64,000 nt of DNA from Lineus longissimus (GCF_910592395.1 NC_088313.1:15578437-15642436); one strand, 5' to 3'; shown: positions 12,607 to 21,696, numbered from the stretch's first letter. A program made the numbers and translations. The notes: generated by a model from the letters alone, not told the origin.

Positions 12607-14160
12607 ATATACCGCACACTTCGCGTGTACGTTCTACCTTTCATTGGACTGATGGTCCTCATATTAATTTTCGGACCGTTTGCAGATGAGTGGAATATTC
12701 TTGCAAATCCACACCGAATGATACGGAAGGTGCCAGTCAGTGCTCGTCTACCCCGCGACAAAGCATACGTAAAATCTAATCGTTCAACAGAAAATCTCTC
12801 ATCTGAACGTTTCCGAATCGCAATAGTATCAAAGGATAGTTCAACAACAGCTGTGACTGAATTGATATCGACGCCGAGTTCTACAACCGCTACAACAGCA
12901 TCGCCGGCTGTGCCGATTGTGACCTCAATCGGATCGGATTCAGAAACAGCAACAAATATTGATTCCAAGATGGCTAAAGTATCCGTAGAAACAGCAACGG
13001 AAATGGATCCTGCAAATGCCAAAGAATTGGTAAAAACCGCGACTGATTCTTTAAAAGCAAGCGAATCGGTAGGAACAGCGCCACTATTGGTATCAAGATC
13101 CAATGTTATGTCCAAACAATCTGAAAAGTCGGTTCAAAATTTCAGTGCGCCTTTACAAAACGAAGTGGCCAATCCACACCTGAACGTTCAATCTGAATCA
13201 AACCAAACAGTGTCTGTGGTGGTAACGACGACGACGACGACGAAGAAGAAGAGGAAGAGGAAGAAGAAGAAGCTTACGGTTTGGAAAGCGCCAGTAAAAC
13301 CAGATTTAAAAGTGAACGTCGCAAATGAACCTGCCCTTGCGTATGTTTTGAACAATGAAAAGCGATGCTTTGGGGATTTTGCCAAAAACCCTAGCCTTTT
13401 CATTTACGTTGAGAGTGCCGTTGGTGACTTTGCCAGACGCCGTGTGTGGCGCTCAAAGCTGCCGTTCTTACAAACATCCGGTGATAGGAAAGTGGCTTTT
13501 CTGTTCATACTTGCACTGCCAAAGGATAATGAGACTCAAGCTAAAGTAGTAAACGAGAGCCGCGTGTATGGAGACATTTTACAGCTGAATTATACTGACA
13601 GTTACAAGACCCTTGTCCTAAAAACAGTCGCCGGTTTAAGATGGGCGGTGAAATATTGTGCGCACGCGCAATTCGTGCTGAAGACTGACGTCGACTGTTT
13701 TGTAAACGTGCACTCTATTTTTGACTTTCTAAGCGAACTAAAAGACAGCAAAAAGGAGTATTTCTACGGAGGCTATATACAGTCTTGGGCAGGGGTAATG
13801 AGATCCGGGAAATGGGGGGTTACGGAGAAGGAGTACCCGTATGATTTATACCCTCCATATGTTCTAGGCTTCGGAATATTAATGGCAAAGAAAACCCTTG
13901 AGCGGTTTTTGGTCAGTTCTTCCTATGTAAAGTATTATATCTTCGAAGATGTCTATGTTGGCATGCTAGCAAAAGCTTCTAATGTCAACATAACATGGGT
14001 TAAAGGGTTTATGCCATACGGAGGTAGAGGCATTGCAAAGAAACTAGACTACTGTAGCCTCAAACGGCACAAAGTTATACATGATTTTAATTCGCCAAAA
14101 CTACTTGGGTTATTTTGGGATATCTTTGAACGATTTGCAGGGTATGACTACAAGTGCTAG
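12607..14160 (+). CDS. Beta-1,3-galactosyltransferase-like protein, GT31 family (gene 1)
   Basis: The coding exon starts after a strong acceptor (pyrimidine tract then TTTCAG, ending at 12606) and runs to TAG at 14158. It encodes 517 residues in phase 0. The frame stays open upstream to an ATG at 12505, but that part is probably intron. The paralogue at 18350 has its acceptor at the same place, so the true N terminus is probably in an unseen upstream exon; otherwise the first Met is at 12652. In order the protein has a short basic cytosolic segment (IYRTLR), a signal anchor (about residues 7-24), a long Thr/Ser/Ala-rich stem ending in a Thr6-Lys/Arg tract, and a GT31 catalytic domain from about 13300. 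Visible family landmarks are ESAVGDFARRRVWRSKL (the R-x-x-W-R-S region), the metal-binding DVD in KTDVDCFVN (Asp at 13687; the usual family form is DDD), YPPYVLGFGILMA and FEDVYVGML (acidic motif at 13945-13950). The family transfers galactose, N-acetylglucosamine or related sugars in beta-1,3 linkage in the Golgi. The acceptor and donor cannot be predicted. The protein ends in GYDYKC. Confidence 0.88.
   Translation: MYRTLRVYVLPFIGLMVLILIFGPFADEWNILANPHRMIRKVPVSARLPRDKAYVKSNRSTENLSSERFRIAIVSKDSSTTAVTELISTPSSTTATTASPAVPIVTSIGSDSETATNIDSKMAKVSVETATEMDPANAKELVKTATDSLKASESVGTAPLLVSRSNVMSKQSEKSVQNFSAPLQNEVANPHLNVQSESNQTVSVVVTTTTTTKKKRKRKKKKLTVWKAPVKPDLKVNVANEPALAYVLNNEKRCFGDFAKNPSLFIYVESAVGDFARRRVWRSKLPFLQTSGDRKVAFLFILALPKDNETQAKVVNESRVYGDILQLNYTDSYKTLVLKTVAGLRWAVKYCAHAQFVLKTDVDCFVNVHSIFDFLSELKDSKKEYFYGGYIQSWAGVMRSGKWGVTEKEYPYDLYPPYVLGFGILMAKKTLERFLVSSSYVKYYIFEDVYVGMLAKASNVNITWVKGFMPYGGRGIAKKLDYCSLKRHKVIHDFNSPKLLGLFWDIFERFAGYDYKC
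13220..13274 (+). repeat. Coding trinucleotide tract (ACG)n-(AAG)n
   Basis: An ACG run passes into an AAG/AGG run inside the stem of GT31 gene 1. It encodes six threonines followed by KKKRKRKKKK. The paralogous gene lacks this tract, so it is an insertion or expansion specific to gene 1. It makes the stem strongly basic just before the catalytic domain. Confidence 0.9.
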
Positions 14161-14438
14161 AGCAGTATATCTTGTTGGGTCGTGCAATTCCTTTTCCTCA
14201 CAACAAATCTCCATCACTGTCCTATTCAGTTTCTTGCTATACAATTTAAGTTCCCGGAACCCAGTACCGATGATGGTATTTTGGTGGCAGTACGACGTCA
14301 GCAAAATCCAGCTGCACTCAATTGATGCTATAATACATGCATCATATTTTCGAACCCAGCCATGATAAATGCCGGTTGTTTGTAGACCTTTCGCCAAGTG
14401 GACGGTTAGCCCCCTTGGCCCGTATATAGACGGTTTAT

Positions 14439-14611
14439 GCCTGTTTCGCCTATTCCTGTTTCGCCTACAAAATTCCTGTTTCGCCTATTCCTGATTCGCC
14501 TATTCCTGTTCCGCCTATTCCTGTTCCGCCTATTCCTTTTTCGCCTATTTCCTGTTTGGCCTATTTCCTGTTTGGCCTATTTCCTGTTTCGCCTATTCCT
14601 GTTTCGCCTAC
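14439..14611 (+). repeat. 14-15-bp minisatellite array, forward orientation
   Basis: About 12 tandem copies of a unit close to CCTGTTTCGCCTATT, with variants such as CCTGATTCGCC, CCTGTTCCGCC and CCTGTTTGGCC. It begins 280 bp after the stop of GT31 gene 1. The open frame through it is only the repeat read as FLFRL units and is not a gene. The same unit recurs in reverse complement at 15240-15412. Confidence 0.95.
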
Positions 14612-14627
14612 TTTCCAGTACCCCTAC

Positions 14628-14633
14628 AATAAA
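14628..14633 (+). terminator. Possible poly(A) signal of GT31 gene 1
   Basis: This is the first AATAAA after the gene 1 stop codon, about 470 bp downstream and just after the minisatellite. If it is used, the array is part of the 3' UTR. Confidence 0.4.
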
Positions 14634-15239
14634 TCGACTCTCCCACGGGGAACCTTAGGGATGCATGTCCATTTTATGGGGAAAATGTGAGGGGACAATT
14701 GGATGATGTTAACGATGTGATGACAATTTGACTAATCAAATGCCATCAACTTTGTTAACAAACCATGCCATGACCGTTTTGAAAGAGTCACCTTGAAAGC
14801 GGGGACAGTCCGGGACTTATTTGACCATAGGACCATAGGACCATACTGACACACAGTAAAAACTAATAGATTAAGTAGAGTAAAGCAGTCGTTTATTTTA
14901 TGAAAACTGAATTCATGAGTTTTTGATAAAAATACATAATATTGTACATTCTCATAATTATTTGATCAAAATCAGCTGTAAAACCCATGTCATAATATAC
15001 ATGTAGGTACAGCACATATAAAGACAAACAAGGTGGAAAATACATATCATGATATTATGTCAGACAAGGTAACTGATGGCATCAACGTAACTCATTATCC
15101 CTCTCTCCATTGACGTATTGTTCTTTGAGGCGTAACATGCGTTCGTCAATGCGTACATATGTGGCTCTCCTCGGGTTTGGTCGGTCAGTAAGGGACGGTT
15201 CATATTCCTACGTCTGTGGGGAGGTTAGCAATACATTTG
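14634..15239. other. Spacer between the inverted minisatellite arrays
   Basis: About 600 bp of AT-rich sequence without a coding frame. It includes a short GGACCATA triplication near 14821-14845. The two reverse-complementary arrays flank it, so it would form the loop of a very large hairpin. Confidence 0.6.
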
Positions 15240-15412
15240 AATAGGCGAAACAGGAATAGGCTAAACAGGAATTAGGCGAAACAGGAATAGGCGAAACAGC
15301 AATTAGGCGAAACAGGAATAGGCGAAACAGGAATTAGGCGAAACAGGAATTAGGCGAAACAGGAATAGGTGAAACAGGAATAGGCGGACCAGGAATAGGC
15401 GAAACAGGAATA
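15240..15412 (-). repeat. 14-16-bp minisatellite array, reverse orientation
   Basis: About 11-12 tandem copies of AGGCGAAACAGGAAT with optional extra T. This is the reverse complement of the unit at 14439-14611. Variants include AGGCTAAACAGG, AGGTGAAACAGG and AGGCGGACCAGG. Confidence 0.95.
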
Positions 15413-15757
15413 CACCATATAGACCTCCATGCCTTAATTAAGGTTCTGATATCATTTTAGTTGGCTTGTTTTAAGAGTTGACTATATCCACCACAATTTT
15501 GGTTAGGACTTGTAATCCTCGAGGCGTCACACAACTGTAATTCTTTCAAGGTGCCTGAATGTCAATTTCAAGAGTGGGAGTCAGTGGTTCTTTTTTTTCC
15601 AGAGAACAGCTCTCTCGGGTTTAAAATGGGCATTTTAAAAGAGTTCTAAGTGCTTCGGTATTTCAAGTTCGAACCAAAATAGCTGTACTAATGGTCAACA
15701 CCCTCTCGTAAGGACAGATGCATACCTCCCCCGATGATGGTTTGGTTTTATTTAAGG

Positions 15758-15923
15758 AATTAATACCGAGCTGGCGGTCATTGGTTGTATAATCAAGACC
15801 GCTCGGGTAGACCGAAAATGCAGTCCAAAACCCGAGGCGCTTCGCCGAGGGTTTTGGACGTAATTTGAGGTCTACCCGAGCGGTCTTGATTATACAACCA
15901 ATGACCGACAGCGAGGTATTAAT
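15758..15923. mobile_element. Long near-perfect palindrome, foldback element family B
   Basis: The arms are about 80 bp each. The left arm from AATTAATACCGAGCTGGCGG through CATTGGTTGTATAATCAAGA and CCGCTCGGGTAGACC to GTCCAAAACCC is repeated in reverse complement from GGGTTTTGGAC to AGCGAGGTATTAATT. The mismatches are mainly GAAAATGCA against the TGAGG side of the inner stem. Almost no loop remains (GAGGCGC/TTCGCCG). A degenerate half copy lies at about 16288-16350. Shorter related words (ACCGACAGTGAGGTATCAAT) occur at about 29110, so this is a dispersed family. Confidence 0.85.
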
Positions 15924-16287
15924 TTCTATTCTAAAAGGTTTCAAAATTAAACAAATTAAATACGATTTGAAAGGTATATATGTTCCGTTTTCGTCAAAGA
16001 ATGATCCAGCCTGGTGTCCGGAACTCCGCCATATTGTTGCTCGTGAAGATGACGTCACGCAGCAAGGGAATTCCCAGTCTGCTAGCTCGATTTCTACCAT
16101 TTCCTCGTCTTTGACCTCTTCTGAATCCTGACTGACGACCTCGAAAGAGTCCTCGGGTATCCTCCCTACTTCACAAATCCCAATATATCGGGGAATACTT
16201 CAAAATCTCGTGTTCTTGACATTGTTTTGTGGGGCTGAGTCGTTGCTTCTTGGTGAAAATAATTCGTCTGCTAAAGTTCAGAATTTT

Positions 16288-16350
16288 ATACCTACCCAGG
16301 CGGTCATTGGTTACGATACCAAGACCGCTCCGATCAAAACGAGGCGTAAT
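16288..16350. repeat. Degenerate half copy of foldback family B
   Basis: GGCGGTCATTGGTT followed by CAAGACCGCTC reproduces the left arm of the palindrome at 15758-15923 with a few changes. The second arm is missing. Confidence 0.6.
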
Positions 16351-16636
16351 GTATTTTGTATTAGAAACAATGATATACTGTGACTAAGGCCTTTTAGAAT
16401 GTTAGACAATATTTGAGGCGAACTCAGGAAACTGTCCTTGGAGTGGCGGAGTGTCTTGATTGAGTTCGAGCTGTGTCACAGCTCACATCAAGGAACGATT
16501 ATGTTTTAGCGATTCAAAAATGGAGTCATTTATCTAAAAATAAATTAAAAAAGTGATATTGATAAATTTCGATTGTTAAAGACATATTTATGATCGGAAA
16601 TCTCGAAAAATCCATTTGTGGCGTATCGAACAAATT

Positions 16637-16662
16637 AAAACTTAATGAATTCATTAAGTTTT
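16637..16662. repeat. 26-bp perfect palindrome
   Basis: A perfectly self-complementary run centred on GAATTC (AAAACTTAATGAA and its complement). It has no coding context. It may be a chance AT-rich palindrome or a hairpin remnant of a foldback element. Confidence 0.7.
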
Positions 16663-16875
16663 TATTTGTATGAAATTATATCATATTTTGTACAGAATCC
16701 GCTCATTCCGCTAATTCTACGTGGCCGTTTATACAGATGTCCACATATCACACAATGGTTTTTATATACAAAAATGAATCCTACCCGCATACCATATGTA
16801 CATGTTTTGAAGCGATCGATGCATATCATTATAATGGTTTTGTCCGCATCTCGCGGACTTAAGTACACAGCAACT

Positions 16876-17018
16876 AGGCCCTTCAAAGCATCTGAACGCG
16901 TTGTCCAGTGTAATGTATATTAGTGCTCCCCCCTACACCAAGAGGCCAGGCCCTTCAAAGCATCTGAACGCGTAGTCCAGTGTAATGAATATTAGTGCTC
17001 CCCTACACCAAGAGGCCA
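16876..17018 (+). repeat. 72-bp tandem duplication
   Basis: Two adjacent copies, 16876-16947 and 16948-17018. Both contain AGGCCCTTCAAAGCATCTGA, CCAGTGTAATG, ATTAGTGCTC and CTACACCAAGAGGCCA, with about three differences including a C-run indel. The near identity suggests a recent event. Confidence 0.93.
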
Positions 17019-17071
17019 ATCAACGGTCTGGCGCTCAGCTGAAATGTTGAATTGACCTGTCCCGCATACAG

Positions 17072-17154
17072 GGACAATCTGCGTGACTGTATACTTGATG
17101 ACGAAGAGCACTGGCACACTTGCAGGACAGTGAGCGATGGATTTGATTTTAAGG
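17072..17154 (+). other. Exon-like segment of unknown gene
   Basis: An 83-bp segment lies between an acceptor-like CATACAG and a consensus donor GGTAAGT. It is open in one frame and reads as an acidic, Cys-containing peptide (DNLRDCILDDEEHWHTCRTV, then SDGFDFK). It enters in phase 2 and leaves in phase 1, so it does not fit the phase-0 acceptor of the GT31 gene downstream. No family is recognised, and it may be chance. Confidence 0.2.
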
Positions 17155-17985
17155 GTAAGTTCTTAAGAGCAGCCATGATACATTATGGACTTATTTTCAG
17201 GAGGCACAATTTCCCTTTTTGGCTCATATCGTTTGTGACATCGACATCACTGCGACCACGGACTTGTGGAATGCGGGAATGATTGTCAACTGGCACGGCG
17301 AGGTTGGGATCTGACATACACGAAGACAGAGTGAAGATTGTCTAAAGAGTTCAGTTCTAATGAAATGTATCAGACTGTATTGTGTTTCGCCACTTCACCT
17401 TATGGTAGTGCAGACATTATCCTGTTCAAAAGTGCCCCGCCCACACCGATCGCCCAGACCGATCTGGACTAGGTTTTAAAAAAACACATACTATTAGGCA
17501 AACACGATAAATTTCATGGACGACACACTGTAAGTGCTTCAAATGACGACAACCTACAGGTGACACACGGACAAATCGATGTCCTAAAAACCTCGATGAT
17601 TACAGGCAAAACCGTCTTCAGGTGGCTATTACATGTACAGTATATAAGGGCACTGGGTCATGTTTGATTCAGCACTATATATACATTTCTCGTACAAGTG
17701 TGAACAGGTTCGATGTACCGTGAGATGGGAGAAACCCCTTTTGGCAACTTCGTATAACTTGATCTTGCCTACCTAGCTGCTGCCTATACCGTCCCTTTAA
17801 GGTATGGAAGGGGCCCAAATTTCAACATGAGTGTGTACCTTGCAAATCCTGCGAGATTTCTTGAAGAAAATACCAGCACTCGCTCGTTTGCCGAGAAGCA
17901 TCGCAGTCGCAGCGATCTGCGGGTGACGGATCGTGCTTCTTTGCCGAGTCAGCGGTCAGCGTAGCGACCTGCGGTATAATCATCA
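17155..17985. other. Non-coding spacer
   Basis: Between the exon-like segment and the second foldback copy nothing coding was recognised. GC-rich short internal repeats (GCGATCTGCGG, GCGACCTGCGG) occur near 17910-17975. Confidence 0.45.
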
Positions 17986-18122
17986 GGGCCCGGTTCAAAA
18001 CAAGTTTTGTCACCAACGCTGGCGTTGACTTAACTTGACGTTAAGTCTAAGGGCTTAATTGAAGGAGATACGGCTATGTTAAGTTAACGCCAACGTTAGT
18101 GAGAGAATTTGTTTTTAACACC
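17986..18122. mobile_element. Foldback MITE, family A copy 2
   Basis: Begins GGGCCCGGTTCAAAACAAG and continues CACCAACGCTGGCGTTGAC. It ends with the matching inverted repeat (GTTAACGCCAACGTTAGTGA, then ATTTGTTTTTAACACC). It shares the internal TTAACTTGACGTTAAGTC block with copy 1 at 3321-3467. It sits about 230 bp upstream of the GT31 gene 2 acceptor. Confidence 0.8.
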
Positions 18123-18349
18123 CACGCCCTGCACGGGTCTATTTGCCGTATTTTTACCATATAGTGCCGTGTACAAAGCTACATGTATGCGTCGCAGATA
18201 CCTGCGATTTCCACTTAAATCGCTTGTTTCCGGGAGACCCTTCGACGGGTGTTGCGATTTAAATCACTTGCCGGTTTGCGGGACGCTTTAGATAAATCAC
18301 CTTATGACTTTGTCCTACGCCATAACGCCGCTCTTATTTCTCTTTTTAG

Positions 18350-19579
18350 CGTTTACGCAAGCTCTGGTACATTCCCCTTGTTATGGGATCAGTGGTGTTC
18401 CTAATACTCTTCATTGGAACTCAGACCAAGGGTTGGTCCCCTCGCTACCCAATCCATACAAACAGTATTCCAGCTTCTGAGGAGAAACCGTTGAATATCC
18501 ATCCCATGCAGAATTCATCAAGGAAGCAGCCAAAGATTCCAGCTTTTGTGGCAGTATCAACTGCAGCAGCAGCAGAATATCGGAGGACAACATCGGTGAC
18601 GTCACCAAAGCATGCGCAGGGTGATCCCATATCTAAAGAGATGGCGCCAATGGTCCCAAAAAAGGTTGTTGTTGTACAAAAGCTTTGGACACCACCAGAA
18701 AACTTCGATACCAAAGTTAATACTGCAAATGATTCATCCATAGCGTTTGTTTTGAACAACGAAATGCGTTGTCAGGGTGAACTGTCAAAATATCTAAGCC
18801 TGTTCATATACGTTGAGAGTGCTGTTGACGACTTTGATCGGCGCCGTACGTGGCGCTCAAAGTTGTCCTTCTTTCAAACGGCCGGAGACAACAAAGTGAC
18901 CTTTATGTTTATAGTTGCACTGCCAAAGGATAACCTCACTCAAGCAAAAGTAGTGATCGAGAGCAAGTTACACGGAGACATTTTACAGCTGAATTATACA
19001 GACGTTTACACCGCTCTTGTGTTAAAAACTGTTGGCGGGATGAAGTGGGCGATAAAATACTGCGCGAATGCGCAGTTTATACTTAAAACCGACGTAGACG
19101 TTTTCGTAAATGTTCATTCTATATTTGACTATTTGAATGACTTGAAGCACGTCGAAAAGGAGTTCTTGTACGGGGGTTATGTCCAATGGTTGGTTGCACC
19201 TGTGCGAAAGGGGAAAGGAGGACCCCAGAAATGGGCCGTCTCAGAGGCAGAGTACCCATACGCAAACTATCCTTCTTACGCACTAGGGTTTGGAATACTT
19301 ATGTCAAAGAAAAGCGTAGTACGTTTCTTAGCTGGTGCACCTTATGTGAAGTATTTCGTATTCGAAGATGTGTACATTGGCATGTTAGCCAATGCTACAA
19401 ATGTGACTGCCACTGCGATACCAGGGTTCGTTCCACACGACGGAAGTAAGATTGCTAAGAAGTTCGACTTCTGCAGCTCGAAAGCCCATAACGTTGTACA
19501 TAACTTCCAGACGCCGAAACAGTTTGCATTTTTTTGGGATAACTTTGAGAGGTTCATGAGATATGGTTATAAGTGCTAG
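18350..19579 (+). CDS. Beta-1,3-galactosyltransferase-like protein, GT31 family (gene 2)
   Basis: The exon follows an acceptor (TCTCTTTTTAG, ending at 18349) and is open in phase 0 for 409 residues to TAG at 19577. The in-exon ATG is at 18383 (398 residues), but RLRKLWYIPLV precedes it in frame and matches the IYRTLRVYVLPF start of gene 1. A short basic tail plus signal anchor is therefore likely, with the initiator in an upstream exon. The domain order is type II anchor (about residues 7-24), a short stem and a GT31 catalytic domain. Landmarks are ESAVDDFDRRRTWRSKL, metal-binding DVD in KTDVDVFVN (19091-19099), YPSYALGFGILMS, FEDVYIGML (19361 on) and a GYGYKC end equivalent to that of gene 1. 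By eye the two catalytic domains are well over half identical and share nearly all cysteines. They are tandem duplicates in the same direction, 4.2 kb apart. The stem is much shorter than in gene 1 and lacks its Thr/Lys tract. The sugar specificity is unknown. Confidence 0.88.
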   Translation, partial: RLRKLWYIPLVMGSVVFLILFIGTQTKGWSPRYPIHTNSIPASEEKPLNIHPMQNSSRKQPKIPAFVAVSTAAAAEYRRTTSVTSPKHAQGDPISKEMAPMVPKKVVVVQKLWTPPENFDTKVNTANDSSIAFVLNNEMRCQGELSKYLSLFIYVESAVDDFDRRRTWRSKLSFFQTAGDNKVTFMFIVALPKDNLTQAKVVIESKLHGDILQLNYTDVYTALVLKTVGGMKWAIKYCANAQFILKTDVDVFVNVHSIFDYLNDLKHVEKEFLYGGYVQWLVAPVRKGKGGPQKWAVSEAEYPYANYPSYALGFGILMSKKSVVRFLAGAPYVKYFVFEDVYIGMLANATNVTATAIPGFVPHDGSKIAKKFDFCSSKAHNVVHNFQTPKQFAFFWDNFERFMRYGYKC

Positions 19580-19666
19580 ATCTTGGTGAACTGAACACAT
19601 CATTCTGTTTGTGCTCATGAAAGTTGTTGGTACATCCAAGAAGATGGACATATTACGAGGCAGAGT

Positions 19667-20508
19667 GGGTGATTTCAAAGTTGGTTTTGATGGTTTTAGT
19701 GTTGGGTGTAAGTGTCAGTTTTATTCTTAATTCCTACCCCTAAAAACCTATGTCTGGATAAGACCAATTCGAGGTTTTAGTTTAACACCAACACCTGGTT
19801 TTATCTAAACACCTAAAACCTGGGCTGAAACTAAGAAGAGGTTTTATTCTGCAGGTGAAACTAACACCAAGATGGACAGAGATAAAACCTTGGAAAAACC
19901 AACATGCATGTTGTTGTCGTTGTTACTGTTGTTTCCCTATTGTAACCGCTTCCGATCTATATAAATTTGTTCGTCTTCACGTCCATCATCATTCCCATCA
20001 GCGTTCAAAATACCAGCAACTACTTCTTGAAATGGTATGAACAACATGATTTATTTTTTTTAACACCAACACCAACTTTGAAATCCACTCGGTGTTAATG
20101 CCTAAGGTGTTAGTTTTATTGGTAATACAAAATGCACTACAAATCTTCCAAATATAACACCGAGCTGGGATTAAGATCAGACCTTGGTGTTCCAATTGGT
20201 TTCAGTGTGAAACTAAAACCTAATTTGAAATAGGATAATGCTAAAACTGAGTGTCAAAACTAACACCAGAACTGATTTCATTTCTGGTGTTGTGGAGAGT
20301 TTTAGTTTTAGCCCCGGTGTTAGTTTTTGACACTAAAACCATCCCTTAGTTTTAAGCTCAAACCGGACATAATGCTAAAACCAACAAACACCGACTTTGA
20401 AATAGGATGAAACTAAAACCCAATTCATTTCAATGCTGGTTTAATCAAGGGTTTTAGTGTTCCATTTAGTTTTAAAACTAAATCTAAAAACTGACTTTGA
20501 AATCACCC
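19667..20508. mobile_element. 842-bp TIR element rich in CTAAAACC motifs
   Basis: The ends are inverted repeats: GGGTGATTTCAAAGTTGGTTTT on the left and the complement of GGGTGATTTCAAAGTCAGTTTT on the right. There is no significant open frame. The interior carries repeated words CTAAAACC/GGTTTTAG and AACACCAA, plus internal copies of the terminal ACTTTGAAAT word (near 20085 and 20395). No clear target duplication was seen. It lies between GT31 gene 2 and the eight-cysteine genes. It is interpreted as a non-autonomous DNA transposon. Confidence 0.75.
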
Positions 20509-20791
20509 ATTATATAAGATGGGCCTACCAATGCCAATATGTGCAAATGCTCACTGCGACTTTTCCCGAGACATCTCATTCTCGTTCTCCTATAAAAATG
20601 ATTTTGTTACAACGGTTACTAAAATGAAACGATCCTGTTTGGTTTTGAGGTGTAGACTAATAAAACCCAAACTTCAAAGAAATCCGACCAGCAGTTCGCC
20701 CTCCAGAGCCCCAAACGTACGGGCATAACATTTACGAATGGACTATAGTCGGGATGAACACATGAACATGAGTCAAAAATATGTGATTCTA

Positions 20792-20797
20792 TTTATT
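20792..20797 (-). terminator. Poly(A) signal of eight-cysteine gene A
   Basis: AATAAA on the minus strand, 62 bp after the stop codon of gene A. The paralogue has one at an equivalent place (21697-21702), with the same CCCGGGA...TAAG-rich sequence between stop and signal, so the duplicated unit included the 3' end. Confidence 0.8.
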
Positions 20798-20858
20798 GCA
20801 TTCTAAACTCCTACATGTCCCGGGAATGAAGTTAATTTTTCGTAAGTTATACGACACT

Positions 20859-21270
20859 TTAGAAGTAGGCGGGTGCTGGCGGCCAGTCTGAAGGATAGGA
20901 CCTCGGCATCCCCGAGAGCTTGCAATCTTTTATGTTATCGCAAAGATCCTCGCACTTGCTAAGGGTCGAGTTCTCGTGGTAAACCCAGGTATAACACATG
21001 TCGAATAATATGTTCTCAAAGTCACACTTGAATTTACATTGTTCCCAGTGTTTCATGTGATTGTATTTTTTTCCCTCGACGTTGCAAAACTTCTTTTTAC
21101 AAGACGATTCGGCAGATTTGGTCATTAGCATCATAACCAAAACAAGGGCGAAGATAGCGTATCTCATCTGCAACAGAAAAAGCTGGTTTACCAATGTGGA
21201 ATCATCGGAGTAGAATTAGGCTGACCGAAAACCAAACTCTTACACTTACAGTCCAAATCACAAGTGACAT
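20859..21270 (-). CDS. Small secreted eight-cysteine protein (gene A)
   Basis: Two exons: 21250-21270 (ATG TCA CTT GTG ATT TGG ACT, then donor GTAAGT) and 20859-21167 (after acceptor TTGCAG; stop TAA). They join in phase 0 to give about 109 residues: MSLVIWT followed by MRYAIFALVLVMML. A start at the second Met (21167) is also possible. A hydrophobic signal peptide ends near SAES. The mature part has eight cysteines spaced C-x4-C-x15-C-x3-C-x9-C-x13-C-x3-C-x5-C, one NST N-glycosylation site between cysteines 5 and 6, and the C-terminal motif SGMPRSYPSDW followed by PPAPAYF. The neighbour at 21775-22659 has the same intron position and phase, cysteine frame, glycosylation site and C-terminal motif. 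I do not recognise the family. It is inferred to be an extracellular disulfide-rich peptide; no function is assigned. Confidence 0.8.
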
Positions 21271-21400
21271 CCATCCTGCTTCGCGTCATTGACGCGCAAC
21301 GTACGCGGCGCGCCGAGTTGGATGCCAATGACGCACCAGTGACGCCTTGACGCGAATTTAGGATGACAATTTGATTTGGACAGTATGTAAACCAAAAAAA

Positions 21401-21667
21401 TAACAAATTCGAATGGATTTTAAAACGTTCTGGTGACGTAAAATTGCTGAATAGCAGCTGGACCGGAGCCTCGAGTTTTCTTTATTTTGCCTCGATATCA
21501 CTGTGGCGATTCAAAAAGTGAATATACCGCTAACGGGCCGCCGGATACAGACAGTACATGTAGACTCGCCGAAAGTGATTGTCGTCACTAACGAAGCAGT
21601 ATGGATTGACTGACTGCAGTGTGAAATCGGTAATTTAAAGTTTTAAAATCCATTCGAACGATAATAA
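21401..21667. mobile_element. MITE between the two eight-cysteine genes
   Basis: The inverted ends share ATTCGAATGGATTTTAAAAC (left end 21401-21426; right end 21640-21667 as its complement). The element is about 267 bp with no open frame. It separates duplicated genes A and B and must have arrived in the spacer of the tandem pair or accompanied its formation. Confidence 0.7.
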
Positions 21668-21696
21668 CCAACATGAGCCAAACATGATACTCTCCA

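Noticed and set aside
12603-13115. 170-codon minus-strand frame opposite the GT31 gene 1 stem
   Set aside because: It is the antisense shadow of the Thr/Ser/Ala-rich coding stem.
14437-14658. 73-codon plus-strand frame rich in LFRLFLF
   Set aside because: It is only the 14-15-bp minisatellite read in frame.
15663-16131. Minus- and plus-strand frames of 145 and 88 codons
   Set aside because: Both run through the long palindrome at 15758-15923 and have no conserved domain or splice support.
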